NCBI GenBank assembly: GCA_028277405.1
Contig: JANQGH010000071.1
Span: forward strand, 62,001-126,000
DNA from: Alphaproteobacteria bacterium
GTDB lineage: Bacteria > Pseudomonadota > Alphaproteobacteria > DSM-16000 > Inquilinaceae
Direction: 5' to 3'
DNA: 64,000 nt
A program made the translations under genes and the position numbers. Shown in pieces: positions 1 through 8,293 of the stretch (within the stretch, counting starts at the first letter, position 1; each line of letters starts with the position of its first letter). Below the pieces are notes generated by a model. That model was not told where the DNA came from. It ran no database searches and was given only the letters and a program-made list of their open reading frames with translations.

Positions 1-187
1 TCTTGCCGGAGCCGCTTTCGCCAACCAGGCCCAGCGTTTCGCCACGCCGAAGGTGAAAGCTGACGCCGTCCACCGCCTTGACCGCGCCGATGCGCCGCTG
101 GATGACGATCCCGCGTGTAATCGGGAAATGCATCTTCAGGTCGCGCACCTCGACGAGGGGCGGCGCGGCGGCAGCGGTCACGTCCAT
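1..187 (-). CDS. Oligopeptide/dipeptide ABC transporter ATP-binding protein, DppF-type (partial)
   Basis: N-terminal part of a second Dpp/Opp ATPase, cut by the window edge after about 62 codons. The translation starts [20 protein letters not shown], continues through a segment containing [14 protein letters not shown], and ends in the Walker A sequence [10 protein letters not shown]. The insertion between the first strand and the AVDGVSF strand is typical of the DppF/OppF half. The start is ATG at 187, overlapping the upstream DppD-type gene by 10 bp, which indicates translational coupling. It would couple ATP hydrolysis to import through the permease pair encoded upstream. Walker B and the signature motif lie outside the window. 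Confidence 0.85.
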   Translation of the reverse strand, partial: MDVTAAAAPPLVEVRDLKMHFPITRGIVIQRRIGAVKAVDGVSFHLRRGETLGLVGESGSGK

Positions 188-1188
188 GGCAGGCGGCCCT
201 CGCGGCGGCGGACCTCGTCCAGCCGGTGGCACGCAGCGTGGTGCCCGTCACCCACGGTGATGACCGGCGGCACCTCGACCCGGCAGGTCTCTGTCGCCAG
301 CGGACAGCGCGGCGCGAAGGCACAGCCCGGCGGCAGCGACGACGCGTTGGGTGGCTGGCCGGGGATGGAGTCCAGATGCTCCCCAGGCTCCTGATCCAGG
401 CGCGGCAGGGAGGCGAGCAGGCCGATCGTGTACGGGTGCGCCGGTGCGTCGAACAGGTCCTCGACCGTGGCCCGCTCCACCACCCGGCCGGCATACATGA
501 CGATGACCTTCTGGGCGATGCGGGCGACGACACCCAGATCGTGGCTGATCCAGACGATGCCCATATCGTGCGACGTCTGCAGGCCGACGACCAGGTCGAT
601 GATCTGGGCCTGGATCGTCACATCCAGCGCCGTCGTCGGCTCGTCTGCGATCAGCAGACGCGGGCCGCAGGCGATGGCCAGCGCGATCATCGCGCGCTGG
701 CGCATGCCGCCCGAAAACTGGTGTGGGTATTCGTCGATGCGGTGGGCAGCGTCGGGAATGCCGACCTCATCCAAGAGCGAAATGGCCCGGTCCCGCGCCG
801 CCTTGCCGGTCATGCCGAGATGTTCTTCCAAGACCTCGGTGATCTGCCGGCCGACGGTCAGGACCGGGTTCAGCGAGGTCATGGCGTCCTGAAACACCAT
901 GGCGATGTCCTTGCCGCGCAAGCGCCGCAAGTTTTCCTCATCGATCGCCAGCAGGTCGGCACCATCGAAAAAGGCCGTGCCGCTCTCGATCACGCCGGGC
1001 GGCATGGGAATGATGCCCATGATCGAGCGCATGGTGACGCTCTTGCCCGAGCCGCTTTCGCCGACGATGGCCAGCACCTCGCCCTCGGCCAGGTCGAAGC
1101 TCATATCCGCAACCGCGCGCACCTTGTCGGGCCCGCGACCGAACGAGGTGGTCAGGCCGTCGACCGAGAGCAAGAGCTGGGCCGCCAC
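178..1188 (-). CDS. Oligopeptide/dipeptide ABC transporter ATP-binding protein, DppD-type
   Basis: 336-aa cytoplasmic ATPase of a peptide/opine/nickel (PepT) importer. Visible motifs are Walker A GESGSGKS near residue 42, the signature FSGGMRQR near residue 158, Walker [13 protein letters not shown] near residue 180 and the switch histidine in WISHDLG. The C-terminal oligopeptide-type domain carries the [13 protein letters not shown] cysteine motif, normal for this family, which often binds an Fe-S cluster. Length is normal. It sits 1 bp from the DppC-type gene and overlaps the DppF-type gene, within one minus-strand operon (regulator, lyase, binding protein, B, C, D, F). The substrate cannot be read from the ATPase. 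Confidence 0.93.
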   Translation of the reverse strand: MAAQLLLSVDGLTTSFGRGPDKVRAVADMSFDLAEGEVLAIVGESGSGKSVTMRSIMGIIPMPPGVIESGTAFFDGADLLAIDEENLRRLRGKDIAMVFQDAMTSLNPVLTVGRQITEVLEEHLGMTGKAARDRAISLLDEVGIPDAAHRIDEYPHQFSGGMRQRAMIALAIACGPRLLIADEPTTALDVTIQAQIIDLVVGLQTSHDMGIVWISHDLGVVARIAQKVIVMYAGRVVERATVEDLFDAPAHPYTIGLLASLPRLDQEPGEHLDSIPGQPPNASSLPPGCAFAPRCPLATETCRVEVPPVITVGDGHHAACHRLDEVRRREGRLPWT

Positions 1189-1189
1189 G

Positions 1190-2068
1190 TTACTTCTCGC
1201 CGATCAGCTGTTGGGGGTCGAAGGCGTCGCGCAATCCGTCGCCGACGAAGTTGATGCACAGCACGGTGGTGAGCGTGAAGATGGCCGGCGGGATCCACAT
1301 CCACGGCTCCTCACGCATGATGCGCAGGTCGCGCGCGGCCTCCATCATGTTGCCCCAGGTCGGTGTCGGCAGCGGCACGCCGAGGCCCAGGAAGCTCAAC
1401 CCCGCCTCGGTCAGGATCGCGAGGCTGACCGCGAAGGTGATGTTCGCGACCAAAGGCGCTACCACGTGCGGCAGCATATGGCGGGTGATGATGATGGCGT
1501 TGGTCAGTCCCAGCGTGCGAGCGGCGGTAACGAAGTCCTGGTCGCGCAGTTGCAGGATCTGGCCACGCACCAGGCGGGCCGTCGGCGGCCAGCGCAGGCC
1601 GCCGATGATGAAGATGACGTTGACGAGGCCGGGCCCGGTGAACGCGGCCACGGTCAGCATGATGATGATCGGCGGAAAGGCCATGACCACGTCGGTGATC
1701 CGCATGACCACCATGTCGGCCCACTTGCCGAAATAGCCGGAAATCACGCCCAGCACGATACCGATGATCGTCGACAGGAAGGCGGCGGCCAGGCCGATCA
1801 CCAGCGAGACGCGGCCGCCATAGAGCGTCCGGGTCCAAATGTCCCGGCCCAGCGTATCGGTGCCCAGCCAGTGGTCCGCGCTGGGTGGTTGGCGGATCGC
1901 GGCCATGTTCAGACCCAGCGGGTCGTAGCCAGAAAAGAACGGTGCGAACGCGCACAGGATGACGATCACCCCCAACACGGCCAGCGCCACCATGGCGATC
2001 CGGTGCTGGCGAAACCGGCGCCAGGCAACCTTGGCCGGGGAGTCGATCGTGACCTCGGTCATGGCCAT
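1190..2068 (-). CDS. Dpp-type ABC transporter permease, DppC-like
   Basis: About 292-aa inner-membrane permease. The start is placed at ATG 2068 (MAMTEVTIDSPAK), 4 bp after the upstream permease stop; a longer frame to 2116 would overlap the dppB-like gene and adds residues unlike the family. An N-terminal transmembrane helix (IAMVALAVLGVIVILCAF) is followed by a periplasmic stretch with DHWLGTDTLGRDIWTR, the classic DppC/OppC signature, and then the BPD transmembrane domain with an EAA-like loop (RTLGLTNAIIITRHMLPH). It pairs with the DppB-like protein encoded just upstream. Confidence 0.92.
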   Translation of the reverse strand: MAMTEVTIDSPAKVAWRRFRQHRIAMVALAVLGVIVILCAFAPFFSGYDPLGLNMAAIRQPPSADHWLGTDTLGRDIWTRTLYGGRVSLVIGLAAAFLSTIIGIVLGVISGYFGKWADMVVMRITDVVMAFPPIIIMLTVAAFTGPGLVNVIFIIGGLRWPPTARLVRGQILQLRDQDFVTAARTLGLTNAIIITRHMLPHVVAPLVANITFAVSLAILTEAGLSFLGLGVPLPTPTWGNMMEAARDLRIMREEPWMWIPPAIFTLTTVLCINFVGDGLRDAFDPQQLIGEK

Positions 2069-2072
2069 CGCG

Positions 2073-3032
2073 CTACTCCAGCCGGATGCGCGGATCGATG
2101 GCCGCGTAGGCGACATCGGTGATCAGGTTGGCCGCCAGCACGAACACGGCGATCACCAGATTGGCGGCCATGATGACCGGGAAGTCGCGCGAGATCACGC
2201 TATCGAAATAGAGTTTGCCCATGCCGGGGAACGAGAAGATCGTTTCCAGGAACACCGCACCGACGACCAGTTCCGGGATCGAGTAGCCGATCATGGTGAC
2301 GACCGGGATCAGGCCGTTGCGGAAGGCATGGCGCATGACCACGATGCGGCGCGGCATGCCCTTGGCGGTGGCGGTGACGACGTACTCCTGCTTCAGGACA
2401 TCCAGCATGGAAAAGCGCGTGTAGCGCATGAAGGTCGCCATGTGGATGATCGACAGCACCAGTGCCGGCAGTATGAGATGGTGCAGCAGGTCGCCCAGCG
2501 TATGAACCCCGGGCGAGCGCATGCCGCCGGCCGGAAACCAGCCGAGCTGCACCGAAAAGATGTAAAGCGCCAGAATGCCGGCGATGAAGGCCGGCATGGA
2601 AATGCCCACAAACGACAGAAACGAGATGGTGAAGTCGGCGACGGAGTATTGGCGCAGCGCGGTGTAGATGCCCAGCGAGATGCCGAAGGTCACCGCGACG
2701 AACAGGCCGATGCCCATGATCATCATGGAGTTGCCGAAGCGCCGCAGCAGCAACTCGCCCACCGGTTCGGACCGGATCAGGCTGTAGCCGAAATCCCCCT
2801 GAAGGACGCCGCCGAGCCAATGCAGATAGCGAACCGGTGCGGGATCGTTGAGGCCCAGCCGCTCACGCAGGGCCTCAAGGTCCGCCTCCGACATGCCGGC
2901 CATGACTTCTGGGTTGGCGAAGAAGTCGACGACGTCGCCGGGCGCCAGCTCGATCAAGGCAAAGACCAGCACGGTCACCATGAACAGGACCGGGATGGCC
3001 AGCAGCAGCCGCCTGATGATGTAGCGGGTCAC
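2073..3032 (-). CDS. Dpp-type ABC transporter permease, DppB-like
   Basis: 319-aa inner-membrane permease of the BPD type. It opens with MTRYIIRRLLLAIPVLFMVT, the very conserved DppB/OppB N-terminal helix. A periplasmic loop with RYLHWLGGVLQGDFGYS and RSEPVGELLLRR is followed by the core helices and the coupling loop ATAKGMPRRIVVMRHAFRNG. The C-terminus PRIRLE is typical. It is second to the binding-protein gene in transcription order, separated from it by 92 bp containing a stem-loop. Confidence 0.93.
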   Translation of the reverse strand: MTRYIIRRLLLAIPVLFMVTVLVFALIELAPGDVVDFFANPEVMAGMSEADLEALRERLGLNDPAPVRYLHWLGGVLQGDFGYSLIRSEPVGELLLRRFGNSMMIMGIGLFVAVTFGISLGIYTALRQYSVADFTISFLSFVGISMPAFIAGILALYIFSVQLGWFPAGGMRSPGVHTLGDLLHHLILPALVLSIIHMATFMRYTRFSMLDVLKQEYVVTATAKGMPRRIVVMRHAFRNGLIPVVTMIGYSIPELVVGAVFLETIFSFPGMGKLYFDSVISRDFPVIMAANLVIAVFVLAANLITDVAYAAIDPRIRLE

Positions 3033-3065
3033 TTAATCGGTCGCTTGGCGATGGGTGGCGCGAGA

Positions 3066-3095
3066 TGGGGCGGACGCCGCGATGCGCCCGCCCCA
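3066..3095 (-). other. Stem-loop between the binding-protein and permease genes
   Basis: Perfect 8-bp inverted repeat TGGGGCGG / CCGCCCCA with a 14-nt GC-rich loop, in the 92-bp gap between the binding-protein stop and the DppB-like start. There is no T-run on the downstream side, so a full terminator is unlikely. By position it resembles the hairpins after periplasmic binding protein genes that stabilise the upstream message or partly reduce read-through (inference). Confidence 0.5.
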
Positions 3096-3124
3096 ACCTT
3101 CACGCATGCTTCGCTACGCGACCG

Positions 3125-4774
3125 TTACTGCACCGCCCAGGTGTGGGCGTTGTCCTGATAGGGACCGCCCGCCGGGGCCGGCTGCCACCAGAAGTTCTCG
3201 ATCGACGGATCGGCGGCGCCGAAGCGGTTGCCGACCCACATCTGCAGGTCAGGCAGCATCTCCGCATGCAGGCGGCAGAAATCGCCCAGGGCGGCGTTGT
3301 AGTCGTCGATCGTCGGCGCGGCCGAAATGGCGGCGACCGCCTCGGCGAACCCGTCGGCGTCATAGTCATAGCCGGTCACGCCGGTTCCAAGAGCACCGCC
3401 ATTGCTCCACAGCCGGCCGACATCATTGCCGAAGCGCGGCACGCCGAAGCCGTGATACTGGTTCTGCCAGTCGCCGTCGGGCGAATAGCTGGCGCGGAAG
3501 GTCGGGATGTCGACGAAGCGATAGCTGAAATCGTTGATGCCGATCTGCGACAGATAGGCCTGAACCGCCTGCAGCGCGGAGTTGTGCGCCGTGTTGTCGT
3601 AGCCGGCATGGCCGACCCATTCCATGGAGATCGAGCCCGGATCGACGCCGGCCTCCTGCAACAGCGACGCGGCGCGGTCCGGATCGTAGCCATAGGTCAC
3701 GACATCTTCCGGCCACAGATCGGCGTAGGGGATCGGGCACGGGATCGACACATAGGTGCCGCCGAGGATGTTCTCCGTGATCGCGTCGCGGTCGATGGCG
3801 TGCAGGATCGCCTGACGCACCCGAATGTCCGAGAACGCGTCGTCGACCAGGTTGTAGTTGAAGCGCGTCATCACCACGACGCCCGACAGGTTGGAGAAGA
3901 TGTCGTAGTCATCTTCCAGCGACGGCACGTCGGTCTCCGTGACATAGGTGAAGTCGATATCGTCCGCCTCCAACGCCAGCAACGCCGCCGTCTGGTCGCC
4001 ACCGAAATAGCGGATCACCAACTCGTCCAAAGCCGGCCGGCCCTGGAAATAGTTCTCGTTGGCCGCCAGGGTCATATACTCGTCCGGCGCGTATTCGGCG
4101 ACGACGAAGGGCCCCGAGCCGACAAAACGAGACGGATCGCGGAACCAGTCCGTGGTCATGAAGTCGGCGGGTTCGAAGTCGACGGCGTGTTCGGGCAGAA
4201 TGTAAAATCGGAACAGGCTGGCGAAATGGCGCGGGTTCGGCGCGGACAGGGTGAACCGGATGGTCCGGTCGTCGATGACCTCGATGCCGTCCAGGCTGTC
4301 GGCCTCGCCGGCGGTCTTGGCATCGAAACCGGCAACCTCGGACAGGGAGAGATTGCGGTCGCCCGGCCGGTCGCCGCCCCAGTCCGGCGCGGTCATGAAC
4401 TCGGCGGTAAATGCCCAGTCATTGGCCGTCATCGGCGTGCCGTCGGACCACAGCAGCCCGTCGCGCAAGGTGTAGGTCCAGACGGTGTGGTCGTCGTTCG
4501 ATGCCCACGATTCCACGGCATAGGGCACGATTTCCGACAGATCCTCGTTGAAGATCGTCGGCGTGATGAACTGCTTCACATGGGTGGTGTGCCCCGCACC
4601 GCTGGACCAGGGCCGCGCATCCTCGTCGCCGCCCGGCCCCATATCCAGCGCCGTGACCAGCGAACCGCCGGCCAGCGCCGGGCCCGCCAGGCCGAGCGTC
4701 AGGGCCACGGCCGTCGTGGCCAGCAGCTTCCTGCCAAGCGCAGTTCCGCCGGCGTTTCCGTGCAGTGGTGACAT
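3125..4774 (-). CDS. Extracellular solute-binding protein, family 5 (Dpp/Opp/Nik type)
   Basis: 549-aa periplasmic binding protein with a signal peptide: a charged N-terminus, the hydrophobic stretch LLATTAVALTLGLAGPALA, and probable cleavage after ALA. Family-5 features include DARPWSSGAGHTTHVKQFIT, WTYTLRDGLLWSDGTPMTANDW and VRQAILHAIDRDAI. Length is normal. It leads the transporter part of the operon, 33 bp downstream of the lyase gene. Family-5 proteins bind peptides, opines, glycosides, metals or sugar acids. The linked lyase and FadR-type regulator suggest an acid-sugar or amino-acid-derived ligand rather than a peptide (inference). Confidence 0.92.
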   Translation of the reverse strand: MSPLHGNAGGTALGRKLLATTAVALTLGLAGPALAGGSLVTALDMGPGGDEDARPWSSGAGHTTHVKQFITPTIFNEDLSEIVPYAVESWASNDDHTVWTYTLRDGLLWSDGTPMTANDWAFTAEFMTAPDWGGDRPGDRNLSLSEVAGFDAKTAGEADSLDGIEVIDDRTIRFTLSAPNPRHFASLFRFYILPEHAVDFEPADFMTTDWFRDPSRFVGSGPFVVAEYAPDEYMTLAANENYFQGRPALDELVIRYFGGDQTAALLALEADDIDFTYVTETDVPSLEDDYDIFSNLSGVVVMTRFNYNLVDDAFSDIRVRQAILHAIDRDAITENILGGTYVSIPCPIPYADLWPEDVVTYGYDPDRAASLLQEAGVDPGSISMEWVGHAGYDNTAHNSALQAVQAYLSQIGINDFSYRFVDIPTFRASYSPDGDWQNQYHGFGVPRFGNDVGRLWSNGGALGTGVTGYDYDADGFAEAVAAISAAPTIDDYNAALGDFCRLHAEMLPDLQMWVGNRFGAADPSIENFWWQPAPAGGPYQDNAHTWAVQ

Positions 4775-4807
4775 TGTCTTCTCCCGTTCAGTTTGCTGTT
4801 GCTTGCT

Positions 4808-5704
4808 TCAGGCGTTCGCCGCCCGGTCCGGCGTCAGGGCCGGACCAAAGTGCCGGCGGAAGACCGCGCGCAGCTCAGTTGCCTGCGCCTCGGTCAGGGT
4901 TTTGAACGGTGCGCGGCAAACGCCGCCCTCCAGCCCAAGGTCCGGCAGCAAGACCTTCAGGCCCTGTAAGCCGATCATGACCTTGATGACGTCGTTGATC
5001 GCGCGCTGATGGGTCAAGGCGCCGGCGACATCACCCGCCGCGATCGCATCACGAACCGCCAGGATCCGGGGGCCCAACACGGTGTAGGTACTGCCGATGC
5101 CGCCATCACCGCCCAACGCCAGCCCGCCGGCCAAAACCTCGTCATGGCCGACAAAGACCGACTTGTCCGGAAACGCCGTCTTCATGCGTTCCAGCATGAA
5201 CAGGTCGTGCGAGGTGTGCTTCACGCCCGCGACGAAATCCCATTCCAGCATCGCCAGGATGGCGTCCAGTTCTAACGTCACGCCACTGGCGCGGGGAATG
5301 TTGTAGAGCACGACGGGCACCGACACCGCCTCGCCCACCGCGAGCGTGTGGCGCCGGATCTCGTCCAGGCTGAAGCCGTAATAGTAGGGCGGCACGAAGG
5401 AAACGGCGTCGTACCCGGCAGCCTCGGCCCGCTTGGCCAGCGCCACGGTTTCCTGGGTCGAGATGCAGCCGACATTGGCGATCACCGGAACGCGCCTGGC
5501 GATCGTCTCGGCCACGAAGTCCAGCATCCTGTGGCGCATGGGTTCGGCCATCAGCAGCGCCTCGGAGGTCGAGCCACCGGCGTAGAAGCCGTGCATACCC
5601 TGATCGATATTGTGCTCAATCAGTGCCGCCAGCGCAGTTTCGATGATCGCCCCATCGGCATCGAACGGCGTCATCAGGGCCGGGAACATGCCGCGCAGCA
5701 TCAC
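4808..5704 (-). CDS. Dihydrodipicolinate synthase / N-acetylneuraminate lyase family protein
   Basis: 298-aa (beta/alpha)8-barrel of the class I aldolase family. Visible motifs are FYAGGSTSEALLM (the GGSTGE-like loop with Ser for Gly), VSFVPPYYYGFS, the Tyr motif LYNIPRASG and the Schiff-base lysine in VAGVKHTS. YNIPxxSG is more like N-acetylneuraminate lyase than DapA. It starts at GTG 5704 or the adjacent ATG 5701 and overlaps the regulator stop (GTGA), indicating coupling. Placement between a FadR-type regulator and an importer argues for a catabolic aldolase or dehydratase acting on the imported ligand, not lysine biosynthesis. The exact substrate is unknown. Confidence 0.85.
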   Translation of the reverse strand: MMLRGMFPALMTPFDADGAIIETALAALIEHNIDQGMHGFYAGGSTSEALLMAEPMRHRMLDFVAETIARRVPVIANVGCISTQETVALAKRAEAAGYDAVSFVPPYYYGFSLDEIRRHTLAVGEAVSVPVVLYNIPRASGVTLELDAILAMLEWDFVAGVKHTSHDLFMLERMKTAFPDKSVFVGHDEVLAGGLALGGDGGIGSTYTVLGPRILAVRDAIAAGDVAGALTHQRAINDVIKVMIGLQGLKVLLPDLGLEGGVCRAPFKTLTEAQATELRAVFRRHFGPALTPDRAANA

Positions 5705-6447
5705 GCCGTTCCTCGCGGCGCAACCGGCCCCGGCGCGCCGCCATCTGGCAGAAAGTACATGCAGTAAGCCCTGTTCAGATGGCGGATCATCGCGTCCTCC
5801 GCCTGCTGCTTGTTACGGCGGACGACGGCGTCGAAGACTTCCTGGTGCTCAGCCTGGCTCATCCGGTTCACGGCTTCGACGTCCTTGCGTGCCGGCCGGC
5901 GCTCGATCAGCCATTCGACCACCGCGTCGTGCACGGCAACGATGATCGGATTGCCCGGCACTTCCGCCAGCACCCGGTGGAAGGCGACATCGGCCTTGCG
6001 AAACGGTTCGTCCGTGTCGATCTGGGCCTCGCAGGCCTTCAGGGCCGCATGCAGCGCCGAAATCTGGGCCGGCGTGGCGTGGTCGACGGCGTAACGCACG
6101 ACGCCGGTTTCCAGCAACATGCGGGCCTGTTCCAGATGGCCGAAGCCTTCCGGCGTGCGCATGAACTGGCCGGCGAGGGACGACAGACGCGCGAACAAAT
6201 GGTCCAGGGAAGGTTCCTGCATCCGGGGTCGGCGGCCCGCCGAACTGTCGATATAGCCGCGGCTTTCCAGATGGATCATCGCCTCGCGCACGGTCGGACG
6301 GCCGACGCCGAACTGCACGCACAGATCGCGCTCGGACGGCAGCGCCGAGCCCTCGGGGAAGTCGCCGTTGCGAATGCGCTCAACGAGTGCATCCGCGATG
6401 TCGGTGGACAGTCTGCGACGGCCAGCGGCTGGTTCGGTCATGGCCAA
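5701..6447 (-). CDS. FadR-family (FCD domain) GntR transcriptional regulator
   Basis: 248-aa regulator. An N-terminal winged helix (residues about 10-75) contains LPSERDLCVQFGVGRPTVREAM and HLESRGYI, typical of GntR. An all-helical FCD ligand-binding domain follows, with FRKADVAFHRVLAEVPGNPI and a late histidine (NRMSQAEHQEVFDAV) in the positions that usually coordinate a metal-bound carboxylate ligand. It is first in the operon and divergent from the gene at 6517. The intervening 69 bp hold three operator-like repeats, so autorepression and control of both directions by a sugar acid or similar effector is likely (inference). Confidence 0.9.
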   Translation of the reverse strand: MAMTEPAAGRRRLSTDIADALVERIRNGDFPEGSALPSERDLCVQFGVGRPTVREAMIHLESRGYIDSSAGRRPRMQEPSLDHLFARLSSLAGQFMRTPEGFGHLEQARMLLETGVVRYAVDHATPAQISALHAALKACEAQIDTDEPFRKADVAFHRVLAEVPGNPIIVAVHDAVVEWLIERRPARKDVEAVNRMSQAEHQEVFDAVVRRNKQQAEDAMIRHLNRAYCMYFLPDGGAPGPVAPRGTA

Positions 6448-6456
6448 AGGCTAATT

Positions 6457-6509
6457 TGGTCTTACCGATGAGTCAAATGGCTTTACCAAACTGACTTTCG
6501 GGCATACCA
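6457..6509. promoter_or_regulatory. Three 21-bp-phased operator-like repeats
   Basis: In the divergent intergenic region, three related 11-mers recur at an exact 21-bp period: TGGTCTTACCG (6457-6467), TGGCTTTACCA (6478-6488) and CGGGCATACCA (6499-6509). The first two fit the palindromic TNGTNNNACNA style known for FCD-type GntR regulators with one deviation each; the third keeps only the right half well. A 21-bp phase puts all copies on one DNA face. They are probable binding sites of the adjacent GntR protein (inference). Confidence 0.6.
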
Positions 6510-6516
6510 TTGCGCC

Positions 6517-7506
6517 ATGCCGATCATCTCAGCAGACACGCCCGGCGGACGCCCCTGGCCGCGCGGCGTCTGGGCGACCGTTCTGTTGCCTCTGAACGCC
6601 GATGGCGGGATCGACCACGGCGCGTTGCAGACCCAGTTGGACACGCTTGCCGGCCTTGGGGTGGAGGGCATCTACGCCTTCGGAACGGCCGGCGAATTCC
6701 ACGCCATCACCGAAGCCGAATACGACCGCGTTGCGCAGCAAGCCTCTGAAATGGCGACAAAAAGCGGCCTACCGTTCCAGATCGGGGTTTGCGACGCCAA
6801 TCCCCGAATCAGCCTCGACCGCGCGCGGCGTCTGTCCGCCTCCGGCGCGACGGCCTTACAGGTCGTGCTGCCGGATTGGGTGCCGCCGAGCGATGAAGAG
6901 GCCATCCGCTTCCTGGAAGACATCGCGATCGCGGCCGACCCCTGCCCGCTGGTGCTGTACAACCCGCCTCATGCCAAAAGGCGGCTGACGACCGGCGAGA
7001 TCGGCCGCCTGGCGCGGGCCGTTCCGGCGGTGATCGGCGTCAAGGTCCTGGATGGCGACGCTCAATGGTATGACCAAGCGCGGCCTTTGTTCGACCAGTT
7101 GTCCGTATTCATTCCGGGGCACCGGATGGCGACCGGTGTTTTGGCCGGCGCCCATGGCAGCTATTCGAACATGGCCTGCCTGTCGCCCTCGGCCACGCTG
7201 GGCTGGTGGCGCTTGATCGAGGCGGAGCCGGAGCGTGCGCTGGCGATCGAGCGGGACATCGCCGGCCTGTTTCGCGACGTGGTTCAGCCGATGCTGGCGC
7301 GCGGCCCATACCAGCCCTTCGCCTTCGACAAGGCGCTGGCGGCCATCGGCGGCTGGGCGCCGTTGGATGCCACGGTCCGCTGGCCCTACACCAGCCTGCC
7401 ACCAACCGAACTGACGGTGCTGGACGACGCGATCCGAGAGCGGCTGGGCGACCTCCTCGCTCTGGACACGACCGGTCGCTGGGTCACGGCTTCGGCCAGC
7501 GACTAG
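6517..7506 (+). CDS. DapA-family (dihydrodipicolinate synthase-like) lyase/dehydratase
   Basis: 329-aa class I aldolase-type barrel, divergent from the GntR gene. Motifs are GIYAFGTAGEFHAITEAEY (the GTxGE loop), LYNPPHAKRRLT (Tyr motif with PPH) and the Schiff-base lysine in VIGVKVLDG. It differs clearly from the other DapA-family protein at 4808-5704, so this is a second activity rather than a recent duplicate. Candidate family activities include 2-keto-3-deoxy sugar acid aldolase or dehydratase; the sequence does not decide. The third 21-bp operator copy ends 8 bp before its ATG. Confidence 0.85.
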   Translation: MPIISADTPGGRPWPRGVWATVLLPLNADGGIDHGALQTQLDTLAGLGVEGIYAFGTAGEFHAITEAEYDRVAQQASEMATKSGLPFQIGVCDANPRISLDRARRLSASGATALQVVLPDWVPPSDEEAIRFLEDIAIAADPCPLVLYNPPHAKRRLTTGEIGRLARAVPAVIGVKVLDGDAQWYDQARPLFDQLSVFIPGHRMATGVLAGAHGSYSNMACLSPSATLGWWRLIEAEPERALAIERDIAGLFRDVVQPMLARGPYQPFAFDKALAAIGGWAPLDATVRWPYTSLPPTELTVLDDAIRERLGDLLALDTTGRWVTASASD

Positions 7507-7509
7507 CGC

Positions 7510-8274
7510 CTACCAGCAGACAAAGCCGCCATCGACGATCAGGTCGATGCCGGTGCAGAAGGACGAGGCCTTGGCGGCGAGGAAGACCGCGGGGCCGACC
7601 AGCTCGTCCACCTCCGCCATGCGGCCGAGCGGCGTGTCCGCCTCAAACTGTTTGCGCTGTTCGGCCACCTCGGGCCGCAGGTTCATCGGCGTGGCGGTGT
7701 AGCCCGGGCTGATCGCGTTGACGCGCACACCGCGATCGCACCATTCCATGGCCAGGCTCTTGGTCAGGTGGATCACCGCGGCCTTCGAGGCGTTGTAATG
7801 CACCTGGGTCAGGCCGCGATTGACGATGCTGCCGGACATGGACGCGATGTTGATGATCGACCCGCGCTTGCGCCCCAGCATGGCGCGGCCCTCGGCCTGG
7901 CAGCAGGTGAACAGGCCGGTCAGGTTGACGTCGAACATCTGTTGCCACTGCTCGCGCGTCAGTTCCTCGGCGGGCGCGGCGTTGGCGATGCCGGCGGCGT
8001 TGATCGCCACGGTCAACGGGCCAAGCGACGCCTCGGCGTCGGCAACTGCCGCCGCCACGTCTTCCTCATTGACGACGGTGCCGGTTAGCCCGTGCGCGCC
8101 GCGGCCCATGGCTTCGATGCGCTGAACAGTCTCCGCCAGGCCCTCGCTTGTCGGCAGATCGAAACAGGCGACATCGGCGCCGGCCTCCGCAAGGCCGATG
8201 GCCAGCCGCTGGCCAATGCCGCTGCCCGCGCCGGTGACGAAAGCCACCTCCCCGTCCAAGCGAAATAGATCCAT
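7510..8274 (-). CDS. Short-chain dehydrogenase/reductase
   Basis: 254-aa classical SDR. The N-terminal Rossmann motif is TGAGSGIG, with an acidic residue after the second strand (ACFDLP) favouring NAD. NAAG is present at the end of beta-4, and the catalytic set is visible in NIASMSGS and HYNASKAA (Ser-Tyr-Lys). It is the last gene of the minus-strand operon that runs from the transketolase genes, 19 bp after the sugar ABC ATPase gene, and converges on the DapA-family gene with 3 bp between stops. It probably oxidises the imported polyol or sugar before or after phosphorylation (inference). Confidence 0.9.
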   Translation of the reverse strand: MDLFRLDGEVAFVTGAGSGIGQRLAIGLAEAGADVACFDLPTSEGLAETVQRIEAMGRGAHGLTGTVVNEEDVAAAVADAEASLGPLTVAINAAGIANAAPAEELTREQWQQMFDVNLTGLFTCCQAEGRAMLGRKRGSIINIASMSGSIVNRGLTQVHYNASKAAVIHLTKSLAMEWCDRGVRVNAISPGYTATPMNLRPEVAEQRKQFEADTPLGRMAEVDELVGPAVFLAAKASSFCTGIDLIVDGGFVCW

Positions 8275-8293
8275 TTGCCGTCCCCCCCAAGCG

